Origin: Anastrepha obliqua
Lineage: Eukaryota; Arthropoda; Insecta; Diptera; Tephritidae
Length of the DNA: 64,000 nt
NCBI RefSeq assembly: GCF_027943255.1
Contig: NC_072895.1
Coordinates: 80,478,001 to 80,542,000, forward strand
Reading direction: 5' to 3'
How positions within the stretch are numbered: the stretch's first letter is position 1; each line of letters begins with the position of its first letter. Made by a program: the position numbers and the translations under genes. The notes beneath the pieces were generated by a model. That model searched no databases, had not been told where the DNA came from, and saw only the letters and a program-made list of their open reading frames with translations. Positions 1 to 11,075 of this stretch are shown here, in pieces.

Positions 1-239
1 CTCTATCCTCGGATTTTGTCAACGAAATACCAAAGTCAATACGAATACTATGCAACAAACAAAACCCGATCAGAAAATTCAGGGCAAGATGGGAGAGCAT
101 GTCCACTTGCAGGAAGGCTTAGATTCTGTGTAAAAATGACGATTAGAGTCGTATTCGATTTACACCACCACTAACACGAACAGATTGTAGAACTCTGATA
201 GGCGGCCGACGAGACATAGCCCAGTTGCAGCGTATGCTT

Positions 240-470
240 ATAATATAGGAATCATGACCAGTGAGAAATGCAGGAAATGTAGGGAGCAGAGCTCAATGAA
301 AATTCAGAGCATCTTCTTTGCGGATGTTCTGCATTATACAAAATACACGCAAAATATCTGCGGACACCACAGTTTGATGAACTGGAAGATATCTCAGCAG
401 TAGGTTGGAAATGACTCCTTAAATTCGCAATAGAAACAGACACTCTGCGGGTGGACTATTGAATTCTGAA
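240..470 (+). pseudogene. non-LTR retrotransposon ORF2 C-terminal fragment
   Basis: Frame 295-414 reads a zinc-knuckle-like piece (EHLLCGCSALY) followed by KYLRTPQFDELEDISAVGW and then a stop. This is the usual extreme C-terminus of RNase H-bearing jockey-superfamily ORF2 proteins, where a CCHC-type motif is followed by a short ED(I/L)S.V tail. The first Cys pair (CRKC, about 268-282) lies in another frame, so a frameshift separates the two halves. No reverse transcriptase is visible because the window starts just upstream. The clade cannot be assigned from this piece. It is a dead 3' remnant. Confidence 0.5.
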
Positions 471-3400
471 GCGAACTTATGAGCTTTAAATAGCATCGCT
501 ATGGACCGAACCGGTGTATGCGTGACTGCGAGTCAACCAGTTTAACATAAACTAACCTATTATTCAAAGTCACAGCTAAATAGCTGAAACACACAGCAGT
601 TCCCGATCTAATCATGTACTCTCATCATAGATAATTTCGACGTTACTCCTCTCCGCGCCCTCTATCAAAACAATTGCATGAACTTATGGTACATTCACAT
701 AAAATGTCTGGCCATTCATTTTTAGGCCATAAGAAACTGTATGTCTACATAAGTATATGTGTAACGGTACAGGCATACATACATACATGTGTACATATAA
801 TAACTGAGAACAATCATACACAAGAAGAGTGAGAGAAATTGAAAAGTAGCGCACTTAAAATTACGTTAGCACTTAAGCTTCAAATATCTCACCATAAAGT
901 TACATAAATGTATGCATTCGCGATAAAAAACATTCCACACACAAATGAGGACACACGACAGGTTCAGATGTCTTGTAGCACCGGCTAATCCGACTATCAG
1001 ACAAAATAATGATTATTACTGTCGTAACTTTTCGCCAGGCAATCCAAATTGAGTGTCTGAGTGTCGCTGTAATCTGGCGCTTCTGTAAGAGCTGCTTGCT
1101 CTGATAACAGTTACAAAAAAAAAAAAAACAAAATTAGTTTAACTCTTGCTGCGATAAAGTCAATTGAGAAATGACACAGACAAAATGTAATAAAATTTTA
1201 AATCCATAAATCAATACTTTATGAGTACTTTTTCAACAGGTATTTACAAGTATGTGCGTGTTCGCATATGTACATAACTTTTGCTCCTGCAATTTAATAA
1301 GTTGAGAATATATGGTAAGTGGAATTTTGCTGATTTGCGATACAAATGTGCTTGTTTCTTATCAATTGGAAAAATTGACTTAATTGCTGGTTAACTCATT
1401 TATAATCACGGGTTGTTGGAGGCTTTATGGAGCCCTATTCACGCTGATATACCATAATAGTCATAATTATTTAGTACCAAGATTTATAGCCTGATTTTGC
1501 ATTTGCTTGATAGAGAATTTCCAATAAATAATTTTATCAAGACCAAAAAGATAAGCGTTTTGTGACATGATTGATAAAAATAAAAACCTCTATGATTTCA
1601 AAATTTAATTTTTTTTTTCTTTTTTATGGAAAATAAAAGTACTTCCTGAGCAACTGTAACCTTTTGTAAATTTTTCCCCCTATCGACAATTTATTTCTTA
1701 CGTATTCAGCGACTGTTCGAAATTAATAAACATAGCCCCAAATTTACAACAGGAAAATGGTTTAACCTTCACACTCTGCCATCAAAGTATATGTTACTTC
1801 CACTGAACTGGCAAATCTTATTTTCCAAACGTTTACTTATACAGGTTGAGTGCCATAGCCCACGTTTTTGTGCGACAGCTAATATTATATCTCTTGTTGT
1901 GCACCGTCGCACAAAAGTGTGCGTGTGAAAGGTGCTTCAGAATATACCTTATGCTGCCCTTTAAACTGCATGAAATTTTTTATGTTTTCAATGTAGGCTG
2001 ATATTTGCAAACATAGCGCTATGATAATTTCTAATGTATCCCTTCCATCATACAGGACCATTTCGTACAAAAACATGAGGCGCGCAAAAAACCTGCTTGA
2101 CCTCCAGTGAAGATTTTCGTCAAATCCGTTTTGCAGTCAATGGGCAACCGACTTACAAGGTGCGCTGGATGATTGTCTTATAGGCAAATTACAGTTACTA
2201 CCAATGCATCTTTAATGAGCCAATGTCCAAAGAAGATTAGTGCAGAGAGAACCCGTACTTGTATACAAAATTGGTCTACTTTTCACGATTTTACGTATTA
2301 TGCGGCAGCAAAATGTCAATCAATCGATTGAAAAAAATTATACTCTGCAGAAAATGCTTAATGAAAATGGATTACTATTATTACTACCTCCATTTTTCTC
2401 GTCTATAAACCCTGAAATTGTTAGTTTTCTTCTTCCTTATCTTTCATTTTGTTTCAGTATAACTTCAATTTGTAGACAGTTGTCAATAAAAATACCCAAG
2501 TTTAAAAAAAAACTGAAAAGTTTTTATAAAAGCATAGTCCAATCTACAACAAAAATCATATAACTTAATGCTCCAAACTTTGCATAAAATTCACAAAAAT
2601 TAAAAAAAATGTTCATCAAAATTTCACACTCATACATTTTTATAAGCCCATTCACTTATAAGCCCATAGTACAATAAAGTGAAAGATTCAAGTAGTTAAA
2701 AATTCTCATTCATTTTTGATAATTTTTCCCCTGCGTTGTTTACCATTTTCTGCCATATAAACGACTTCCGAATCTGTATATGGAAGAAAACTCTCAACGT
2801 TGCGTAGAAAAAAAGGTACAAAATTAACGCGATTTTTGAACGACTTCACACTTACACTTAATTATAAGTACTAAAACTGAATGGGTTGTAAAACTGCATA
2901 CTGAGCACTTTAGATAGCGCGATATCTGTGATCACAACAACAATTACCAATTTTTTAGTCAGTAGTAATTGTAATATGATTAGTTACTTTGCCCTTTTCG
3001 AGCAATGAGATACAATATCCACCAAGGAAAAGTGCTCAGCTTTTGCCCGGTATTAGAAAAAGTGAGTAGTTTTCTAAGCGTTTTGAAATTATTCATAATC
3101 ATAATATATGTAAGTATTTATTAGATACTTATCCGTATTGCTATAGGGGATGTAGCGGTCTGAAATGCTTTCATATATGTATGTATGTAGGTGTACAATC
3201 AATTGATTTCTTCTTAAATGCCTCTCCAGTGGCATTGACCGATTTCAAGGGTATGCGTCAGTTGTTTTTTCATTAACGTCAATCACGAAATACCAAATGG
3301 CGTAAGAGTTTAAATATCTTATAGACACTTGGTACATATTTCAGACTTCCATAGTAAAAGGCCTGAGCAAATTCAAACGCCAACCATTTTTAAAATCAAG

Positions 3401-4026
3401 CAAGTAATATTATATTTAATTGCCAATAAGGAAAAGCAATTTAAAGTGACAGTCAGGGCTTATCTTATAGAACGTAGTGCGATTACACTAGCTTACACTC
3501 AACAGAAACTAAAAACTAGACCATCCACTTTCCATGTAAGCTTAGTCGCTGTCATTTTCGATGTAACGTCAAATAACGGTTTTGAGATAAAACAAAAAAC
3601 GTGTAACTTAAAAATTTCTAATATCTGCTGATGAAGCCCTTAATCGATCAATTCAAATTTAATACCCTAACTAATTACCCTAACCCTGATTTCGAGCTCA
3701 CATTGGTTTTCTATTCGCATTTTCTAATCGTCAACTATTTTCTTTCCCCTAATCTCTTATAATATACATATCGTCCTCCTCCTGTCAGAAGCATGCATTT
3801 TCCAATTTTGAGTTAATGGGTTGGCTTGATGAACCTTTGGATATAATCTATGTTATAACAAAACCCAGAATGGCATGCGTACATGGAAACCACAAATAAT
3901 TTTTTATATCAGAAACCAAACCTTAAAATTTTCATAGAGCAAAAGATTTTCAAACCTGTTATCCTAACATTTTAACTTTTACACAATCATGTTTCTGCCA
4001 TAAGGGACAATATATTTACTATATAC
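471..4026. other. AT-rich stretch without recognisable gene
   Basis: Nothing coding is supported. It holds CATACATA simple repeats near 773-792, an A-tract near 1115-1128, and one copy of the dispersed AGTAYAATAAAG repeat near 2640-2700. Short ORFs at 2240-2563 and 3329-3631 are Lys/Ile/Phe-rich and match no family I know. Confidence 0.5.
2640..2700 (+). repeat. dispersed AGTAYAATAAAG repeat, copy 1
   Basis: The core AGTACAATAAAGTG at 2668-2681 follows a GCCCAT motif, an arrangement seen again near 17350, 19870, 45100, 48360 and 48520. It belongs to an unnamed dispersed repeat and is degenerate here. Confidence 0.35.
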
Positions 4027-4509
4027 AAAGGGTGAAAATCGGTATCTCGTGAATTACTTTAGTAATGTTGACTTCCAATGCCTCAATCGAAGCTGGTTTG
4101 TGCACAATGCATTTAGACTTTACATGCCCCCAAAAATAAAAGCACAAAGGTGCGATATCACACGATTTTGGTGGCCAATCCACTGATCCAAGACGAGAGA
4201 TAAATTGCTCACCGACACGACGACGCCGTAAATCCATTGTTTAACGGCCTGTATGACAAGCAGCACCATCTTCTTGAAACCAAACGTTGTGGAGATCACG
4301 AACTACAATTTCCGTGATCAAAAAATTGTTTATCATTGCGCGATAGCCTTCGCCCTTCACTGTTACATTGGCGCCAGCCTCGTCTTTGAAGAAATTTAGA
4401 GCGATGATTCCTCCAGCGCATAGGCCGCACCATAAGTTGTCCTGAATACTGAGAAAAATTATGTAAAAAAAACCGTATTGGAAAAAGTACCTCCAATCTG
4501 ATCACCCTT
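4027..4509 (-). mobile_element. DD41D (rosa-like) Tc1/mariner deletion derivative
   Basis: The ends are similar inverted repeats: AAAGGGTGAAAATC on the left, and the reverse complement of GATCACCCTT on the right with TA at 4510-4511. The minus strand carries the last third of a transposase. WFQEDGAACHTGR holds the second catalytic Asp. A frameshifted segment (4237-4019) reads WPPKSCDIAPLCFYFWGHVKSK. In this family the third Asp sits in the DLTPLD motif about 41 residues after the second. Here that residue is Cys (APLCF), so the site is dead even apart from stops and frameshifts. At 483 bp it is under half of a full element. The copy at 37331-38229 has similar ends. Confidence 0.7.
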
Positions 4510-4749
4510 TATATGTACCAGTGATAATATTTTTTGCATTATTATTTCTTGTTTAATAACTTTGTAATTTTTTCTAGTCAACCGACTACACTTATGCACT
4601 TCAAAGTTATGAAAAATCCTTTGGAAAATCAATTTTCTGACACGAATTTAGAGTGGTTCAAAAATTTTAAGTCAAGAACAGTTAAATTCATTCAAGTGCA
4701 CTGTGCACTAGCGTTAACTTTCAAGTACGCATATATATATATTATATAA

Positions 4750-5027
4750 TTGGCGGGTACACCCTGTTTGGGTGTTTGGCCGAGCTCCTCCTCATATTTG
4801 TGGTGTGCGTCTTGATGTTGTTCCACAAATGGAGGGGCCTACAGTTTCAAGCCAACTCCGAACGGCAAATATTTTTTCATGGCAGAAATACATTCGGAGG
4901 TTTGCCATTGCCTGCCGAGGGACGACCGTTATTAGAAAAAACTTTTGTTGTTTTACTGAGACTCGAATCTACGTTCTCTCTGTGAATTCCGAATGGTAGT
5001 CACGCACCAACCCATTCGGCTACGACA
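4750..5027 (-). repeat. tRNA-derived SINE, near full length
   Basis: Read on the minus strand, it starts with a tRNA-like head (GTAGCCGAATGGGTTGGTG, matching a pol III A box, then a degenerate B box). The body includes AATGGCAAACCTCCGA and CTGTAGGCCCCTCCATTTGT, and it ends in GCGCCAATTAT. It is one of the two most complete of at least eleven copies. The GCCGAATGG head resembles class II tRNAs such as Ser or Leu, which is an inference. Confidence 0.75.
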
Positions 5028-5952
5028 GTAAGTACACATACGTCTTAAAAAATCTTGTTCAGTCTAATGTAGCACTCGTTGGCAAGAGTGATTGTGCTGT
5101 TTATTATGGGACATTGATGCAATTGATTTTTTAGTTACAGTTTGCCAGTTGATCTCGGCAAAACTGTGATTGAACCCTTATTTTGTTCTGTTGAAAATCT
5201 TTGCCATCACTCGGGTTCATTTCAGTTCTTAGGAATGAAAAGATATATTATAATACAATTTTTCTTCAATATTTTTTCAGTTTTTGCCTTAAGGAGATTT
5301 GGACTAATTTTTGGAACTTTGAACTTTATTTAAATTTATTAATACTTTTCAATAATTCGATCTTCAGGAAAACTACATAGAATACGCCCGAAGGAAAACA
5401 AGTAAATCGTTACTAAAGTGAAGCAATGATTAAAAAAAAAAATACATTTAATTTTCAGCTAAATATCGCCTTTATTATATTACTTTGAATAAAAATTGTG
5501 CTACAGTCTTGAATTTCAATTTAAAAATTAAAATCTGTATTTACATAATTACCACACTCTGGCGCACTTGAAAATAATCAGAGCTCAAACAACCTGGTAT
5601 ACTTCACTGTTTTTCGCAAAAGTATTGTTCCTTTTTTTTACTTACTTACAAAAGCGATAATTTATTGGCCTCAGAATGTTGTTTGGCTAATGAACGAATA
5701 TTAAATAAAATACTCAGACTGGGTAATTAATGACACACGTGTTTTGAAATTTTTAAAAATTTATTGTTTGTTTCTTAAAGATACCTACGTATAGTAATAT
5801 ATACGAATATAAGTATATATCTATGTATGTAATATCATACTACTTATCTCTATGTCACCCTGAGAGGTTTATTCTAAGCTGATGGTTTGTCCTTGATTGC
5901 CCAGGAGAAAGGTTTTTCTATTATTTTGAGCTTTCATATACACAAAAGTATA
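5028..5952. other. AT-rich spacer
   Basis: No gene or recognised repeat is seen between the SINE and the Helitron. TATATA/TATGTA simple sequence near 5800-5830 and 5950 precedes the Helitron 5' end. Confidence 0.5.
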
Positions 5953-6239
5953 TCTATATATATAAAAGAAAGTCATGTTAGTGGCTGAAAATTGATGGAG
6001 AGGTAGCTTACAACCAGGAGACGGACATAGGATACTTTTTATCCCATTCGAACGCGTTTCCGTGAAGTCACTATAAAATGTGGTATAACAAAAACGCATC
6101 TGATATGGAATAACAAAACGCAAATGACAGCTAAACGTAATTTTGTCTATGGTTAAATAGTAAATGTGATAATATAAATTTTGTCAGAAATATATAATCA
6201 CATTAATTTGTATTCTCTTTGAATCATCATTATCAATGC

Positions 6240-6580
6240 CGCGACCAAGATGATCGAATCTTTCCCGACAAAACCGTAATGCAAGAAGGATACAAAACAT
6301 TGCGAATGAAACGACTGAAGAAGCACAAGGAATTGCCCGTGAAGAGCGCCGCGTTAGTATGGCTCGACTTCGTGCTTCTCAATCACAAGAGCAAAGCGAG
6401 GCAACCCGTGAAACGGCTCGGTTGGCAATGCGAAGTCGTCGAGCGAATAACAGAGATCAACAAGTATGTATTGTAGATCATTTTCGACGCACAAGAAGAG
6501 AATTATCAAATGCTGATTTGAATCGAGTATTGTGGCGCATTGAAGTTTTCCGGATAAACGCCCGAATTGTGCTGCCTTAG
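6240..6580 (+). pseudogene. Helitron protein N-terminal basic region
   Basis: Frame 6359-6580, open upstream without an ATG, reads repeated Arg/Glu-rich blocks such as EERRVSMARLRASQSQEQ and ATRETARLAMRSRRANNR. These imperfect 14- to 18-residue repeats are typical of the start of insect Helitron Rep/Hel proteins, ahead of the Rep domain. The downstream Rep domain is absent. It lies inside the Helitron at 5953-7569. Confidence 0.65.
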
Positions 6581-6679
6581 TGGAAGAGTGATATTGCCAT
6601 TATTCCGCCAAACGCTACCAGTAATTCCAAGATCAACGGCTGCTGACGAAATAAACGCTTGCCTCAAATCATGAAATCT

Positions 6680-7448
6680 ATGGCGCTATGTGAAGAAACT
6701 TCAGCTGACAACAAACATGAGAGTTGCATTACTAAATGATACTTCTACTGAAGATTTCTCTGAGCAATTACTGACTATCGGTAATGGTCAAGTACCTGTC
6801 GAAGAATCGAGTGGATTGATTTCATTTCCTCAGAATTTTTGTAACTTTGTCTCATCGAAAGACGAACCTATCAATAAAATATTCCCAAACATCATTAATA
6901 ACTACAAAAATAATGAATGGTTGAGTGAGTGAGCAATTTTAGCGGCTAAGAATAAAGATGTAGATGACCATAACTACATAATTCTAAATGATATCATTGG
7001 AACAGTGCATTCATTCAAATCCATTGACTGTGTAATAAATGAAGATGAAGCCACCAACTATCCAATTGAATTTTTACACTCCTTGCAACTTTGCAACGGT
7101 ACGCGTTTGGTGTTAAATAAATTGATGAACAATGTGGTTTACGCGACGATACTCAAAGGAAAATTCGAAGGGGAAGAAGTTCTCATTCCGAGGATCCCGA
7201 TGATCTTAACCGATCTTCCGTTTGAGTTTAAAAGACTTTAATTTCCGATCCGTCTTGCATTCGCCATGACCATTAACAAATCACAAGGCCAATCCTTGAA
7301 AGTTTGAGGTCTGAATCTAGAAAATCAATGTTTCTCACATGGTCAATTATATGTGGCATGTTCACGGGTCGGAAAACCAAATGCGTTGTTTGTTCTTGCA
7401 CCTGATAATAAAACCAAAAATGTCGTGTATCACAAGGTGCTTAACTGA
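6680..7448 (+). pseudogene. Helitron PIF1-like helicase C-terminal part
   Basis: Two in-register segments (6690-6932, 7005-7241) plus frameshifted continuations cover the last ~250 residues of a PIF1-type SF1 helicase. Visible are LRTNMRV-like TTNMRVALL, the conserved CNGTRLVL block, and a frameshifted LAFAMTINKSQGQSL (motif V/VI region) leading to FSHGQLYVACSRVGKPNAL. The stop near 6930 (GAGTGAGTGA) and the stop after FEFKRL at 7241 break the frame. The Walker A and B motifs are missing, so no ATPase can be made. The 3' hairpin of the element follows within about 120 bp. Confidence 0.8.
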
Positions 7449-7569
7449 AGAGTGCAATCTATTAAAGCTTCACTGAAATACTTGATTAATAAAAAAATTA
7501 ACTTAATAAAATCAAAAATCTGTTTTTTTATTGCCTCTAGGGCGGAACAAAGTTCGCCGGGTCAGCTAG

Positions 7570-8635
7570 TTATACTTATATGCAAAGGCAGGTATCAAAT
7601 CCAAAACTTGCTTGCATACGTATAAAGGGTGTCAATATAAAAAGCAGTTGTTCTGGGATCCTGACATTCCTCCCGGTCATAAATTTCCTAAGTTTTGTAA
7701 ATATTCAATAAGTCTGAAGTGCTTTTTAAAAACGAGAAACATTTCGCCTTACTCTGCTATGATTTAAATAAACTTTGCGGAAAATTAATCGCATTTTTTG
7801 AATCGAATTTGCTTAAGCTTAAGTACGCATTGGAAACAAGAACGACCAACACTGGATAATGTAGTTCGCCATTTAATCATGGGCAATATAACCAACAAAA
7901 TACTAAACAGCGAGTAAATGTGAGATAGCATCAGTAGACAAGCGCCAAATATAATTCGGATTAAAAATTGGCACACAGGCACCTAGACAAAAATCTTTCA
8001 TCCACTTAAAATACTTATCTCGATAATCGTACCAGCTAATCCATGAATTGTTAGTACTCAATAAACTACTAAATATCAAGAATGCGGGATTGGCATCCCT
8101 AATACATATGTATATACTCGTAATACACTTATGCAGTTGTCTTGGCAAATATACTAGGTGTACATAGGTATAATATTCGCAGCAGACACAGCTGGCACGG
8201 TAATTGGCTCGTGCCTCCCATTCACTTCTCGTTGTGGTCATAAACAGTTTTTTCGAAGTGAAATTTTTTGCATCGGAAAATGAAAAAGTAAGACGAGGTC
8301 ATATCAAATACTAAATCTCGTGCTTGATCATTCACAACCATTGGCTCAATTTCTTAAACAATGAGTTAGGTTTGTGCAATGGAGCATGGCGACAAATCTA
8401 TAAGTTATTCGAAAATCTTGCCGTTTTTATCAGGTGCTCTCGCGCTAACAGCTCAGTCTTATTCATTTTTCTCCGTTTGTCCCTCTGGAATGAGTTTGGT
8501 GGTCGGAAAAAAGAGGAATACTTGTTTTTGGGTATCGGCTATTTCAGTTCTATTTCAAAAGTGTAAGCCTGAAATCAAAGCTCCTTTTTAATATAATCAA
8601 GCAATGACAGGCAGAGTGCTCCTTGTATGAAAAAA
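7570..8635. other. spacer, nothing recognised
   Basis: No coding, RNA or known repeat signal was found. The minus-strand ORF at 7903-8241 is short and resembles nothing I know. Confidence 0.4.
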
Positions 8636-9568
8636 CCAGGTTGTTCAATAAGTTTTGCAGTTCGATAAGCAAAACATACCCTCGCTACTAGCCTACATTT
8701 TTTTTGTTATATTGGTACACTCTTCATATGAACGCATGTTTCATTTTAATCTGTCAATTCATTCTTTGCTTACAAACCATTTAGTATCGACGGGTCACAG
8801 TATTTTCTAGAATGGAGAAAATCAAGTAGCGTACAGTGATTGAATTTTTATTTTTAGAAGGTTTAAAAGAAAAGGAAATTTATGAGCAAATGCTAAAGCT
8901 CTGCTAAAGACTTTTCGTTATCAAGTAGTGCAATAGAAAGATGGGTTGCTGAATTTAAACCTGGCCGTACAAGCCTTGAAGTCGATTTACGTCAAAGTTA
9001 TCCAAAAACAGGAACAACTACAGAAATCGTAGAAAAATACAAGATATCGTTTTGGAAAATTGTCGAGTGCCTGAAAGAGATTTAGTAGAAGCCCTAAGCA
9101 TCTCATTGGGCTGTGTAGGCAATATTTTTAATGAAGTACTGGGTTTCAGAAAGCTGAGTACACAATGGAACAAAAACACAATCGAATGCGACTTTCACTA
9201 TGGATGAGACTTGGATCTATCACCATGATTCTAAATCAAAATAGGAGGCTAAAGAGTGGTGTGAACCAGGCTCTTCGGCTCCGAAAAGAGTTCGTGTTCA
9301 GAAATCGGCCAAACAGGTGTTAGTTTTTTGGGGTGCGAAAGCAGTTTTGTTTGTGGATTACTTACAAACTGGTAAAACAATAAATTCTGAAAAAATTGTA
9401 AACCTTTAGACCAGCTGAAAGAAAAAAATTCCAGTTTACAAAAGAAAAAAAATCTTTTTCATCATTCATTGACGGTTGACAATGGCTAAAATCCTTGAAT
9501 TAAAGTTTGAATTGTTGAAACATCCACCGTATTCACCAGATTTAGCCCCTAGCGACTTCCATCTGTAA
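8636..9568 (+). pseudogene. mariner transposase relic (DD34D), 3'-truncated
   Basis: An end-like sequence (CCAGGTTGTTCAATAAGTTT, 8636-8655) precedes a decayed transposase starting ATGGAGAAAATC at 8813. Frameshifts and stops divide it. Recognisable are RWVAEFKPGRTSLEVD (HTH region), TMDETWIYHHDSKSK with the first Asp, GKTINSE, and HPPYSPDLAPSDFHL with the third Asp. The segment holding the second Asp is lost. The reading stops abruptly after DFHL, where a non-LTR tail begins at 9569. The motifs suggest the irritans/mellifera side of mariner, but the subfamily is uncertain. Confidence 0.75.
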
Positions 9569-9690
9569 TAATAATATGTCTTCATTTGGTTGATTCCTTC
9601 CAGTTTTTTGTTTTACTTTGAGTTTCCTTATATCATCCTCCAGTTCGTCAATCCATCTTGATCTACCTTTTGTTTTCATCGTACATTTTT
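9569..9690 (-). pseudogene. RTE-like non-LTR ORF2 C-terminal tail
   Basis: The minus strand reads KGRSRWIDELEDDIRKLKVK, the GRPxxRWxDD(I/V) motif found near the C-terminus of RTE-like elements. It is followed by ATTATTATTAC, a simple 3' tail that abuts the broken mariner at 9568. The relation to the 40.5-41.3 kb fragment is clear from the same motif. The piece is 5'-truncated to about 120 bp, as is common for target-primed insertions. Confidence 0.6.
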
Positions 9691-10419
9691 TAGCGTTAAT
9701 TTTTTTGTTTGTGTATACATTTTACATATAGAAGTACTCTTATATAGAAATTCAACGTCACCAAGCAAATCGAAAATCTCAATTTCAAAAGAGGTTGTGC
9801 AATGCATAAACAGCGAAAAAGTGCTTTCGTGTCGGTAACGGCAATAATCACTGCATCCAAATGTCAACTGTAATTTTCATTCAATTGAGCCTTTTTTTTT
9901 TGTTATTTTAAATCAAATAAACAAATTAATTTAGTTTTATGAGTGTATCACGCACGTGATATGAGTATTTGCTATCCCATAGTAGGCATGGGCATATCTA
10001 TGTGTGAATGTATGTATGTACATTCCCACTTAGATGGGCAGTTAACAATTCGTTTTGTCATTGCAACAGTCTAAAACTTTCTGAATTTTACAGCACTTAC
10101 ACATACACACATACGTGCGTGTACATATCTCCCGTTTGCTGGAAGAACGACATAACCCAAAACTAAAGTTTTTTTTAAATAGGTCTGCAGAAATTACCAC
10201 CTACTCTTCTTTTATGCTGTGCTAAAAATTTATGGCGTTATCTACTTGTATTAAGTATTAACAATTTCTCATTACATGAAAATGTAGCTTAATTGAAAGT
10301 GATAATATTTCTGGCTATGGCGTAACAATTGATAAATTCACGCATTAATAAAATAATTATAGAAACCCATGCACTAATAAAATTAATAAAAATCACTGAT
10401 TATTTTATATACATATAAT
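9691..10419. other. AT-rich spacer
   Basis: Only TATGTA/CACATACA simple sequence (about 9995-10025 and 10098-10130) was noticed. There is no gene. Confidence 0.4.
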
Positions 10420-10488
10420 TGGCGCTGAGACACTTTTTGGATGTTTTGCTGAGCTCCTCCTCTAAGCTTTAAGCCAACTCCGAGCCCC
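10420..10488 (-). repeat. SINE 3'-end fragment
   Basis: AATTGGCGCTGAGACACTTT and GAGCTCCTCCTC correspond to the 3' half of the SINE family on the minus strand, with an internal deletion. The tRNA-like head is missing. Confidence 0.55.
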
Positions 10489-10589
10489 AATGATTACTTT
10501 AGCAAATGAACTGATTCTTTCAAATTCACTGAGAGCAGGATTGCAGTTCGCGTATGTCGCCACCTATTGCCGTGAGAATTATACATCCT

Positions 10590-11075
10590 TGTATTTAATT
10601 TATTAAAATGAATGTTTGTTGATTTGTTCGATTTCGATGAAATTTGGTTAACTTGGGTGAATAATATAGTCATAGCAAAATTGACGATAGGTGACGCTGT
10701 AGTCCAAGATGATTCATATGCGTAACATGGAAAGGTATAGGGCCAAAAAAGAAAACAAAAATGGTCCCGATAGCTGGTCAAACCCGCAGCTGAATGTATG
10801 CGATTGAACGGCAGAACAGAGGACTTATATTATCATATTTGGATATGGCTTAAAAGCTAAAAATAGATGCAGCTCAAATAAGAGAACCACTGATGTTTGA
10901 TATTGTGACGAAAACACTTTGCCTACACCATGCGGAAGAATCAATCTACGAAATCCTTGAAACGTAAACAATAAATGCACAAGAAAGTACCCCAGAAACT
11001 GCTTTAAAAAACTCGCAGTGCAGATGACGGCTATCCACAATGCAGATGCCGAAAACTAAGAGATAGTGAGCATAA
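10590..11075 (+). pseudogene. Helitron replicase-region relic
   Basis: A Helitron-like leader (ATGAATGTTTGTTGATTTG, then GATTTCGATGAAATTTGG) is followed by coding debris. In alternating frames it reads FDIVTKT, PCGRINLRNP, NNKCTRKYPRN and DDGYPQCRCRK. These correspond to the conserved FxIVTKxMxHGPCG, C(T/S)K.YPR.F and DGYP.YRRR blocks downstream of the HUH motif in insect Helitron Rep proteins. Stops and frameshifts are frequent. No 3' hairpin or CTRR end was found nearby, so the right boundary is uncertain. Confidence 0.6.

Larger units (their letters stand above)
5953..7569 (+). mobile_element. Helitron, internally deleted copy with both termini
   Basis: The 5' end TCTATATATATAAAAG (5953) follows an A, and the 3' end is CTAG (7566-7569) followed by T. 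This fits Helitron insertion between A and T without target duplication. A GGCGGAACAAAGTTCGCC hairpin lies about 10 bp before the 3' end, as Helitrons require. Inside are an N-terminal basic region and a helicase C-terminus on the same strand. The 1,617-bp length, against several kb for autonomous elements, means that the replicase (Rep HUH) domain and most of the helicase are deleted. Confidence 0.85.

Noticed and set aside
4772..4999. 75- and 69-codon overlapping ORFs
   Set aside because: They are translations of the SINE body in its non-coding strand, and the same reading recurs at 44648-44860.
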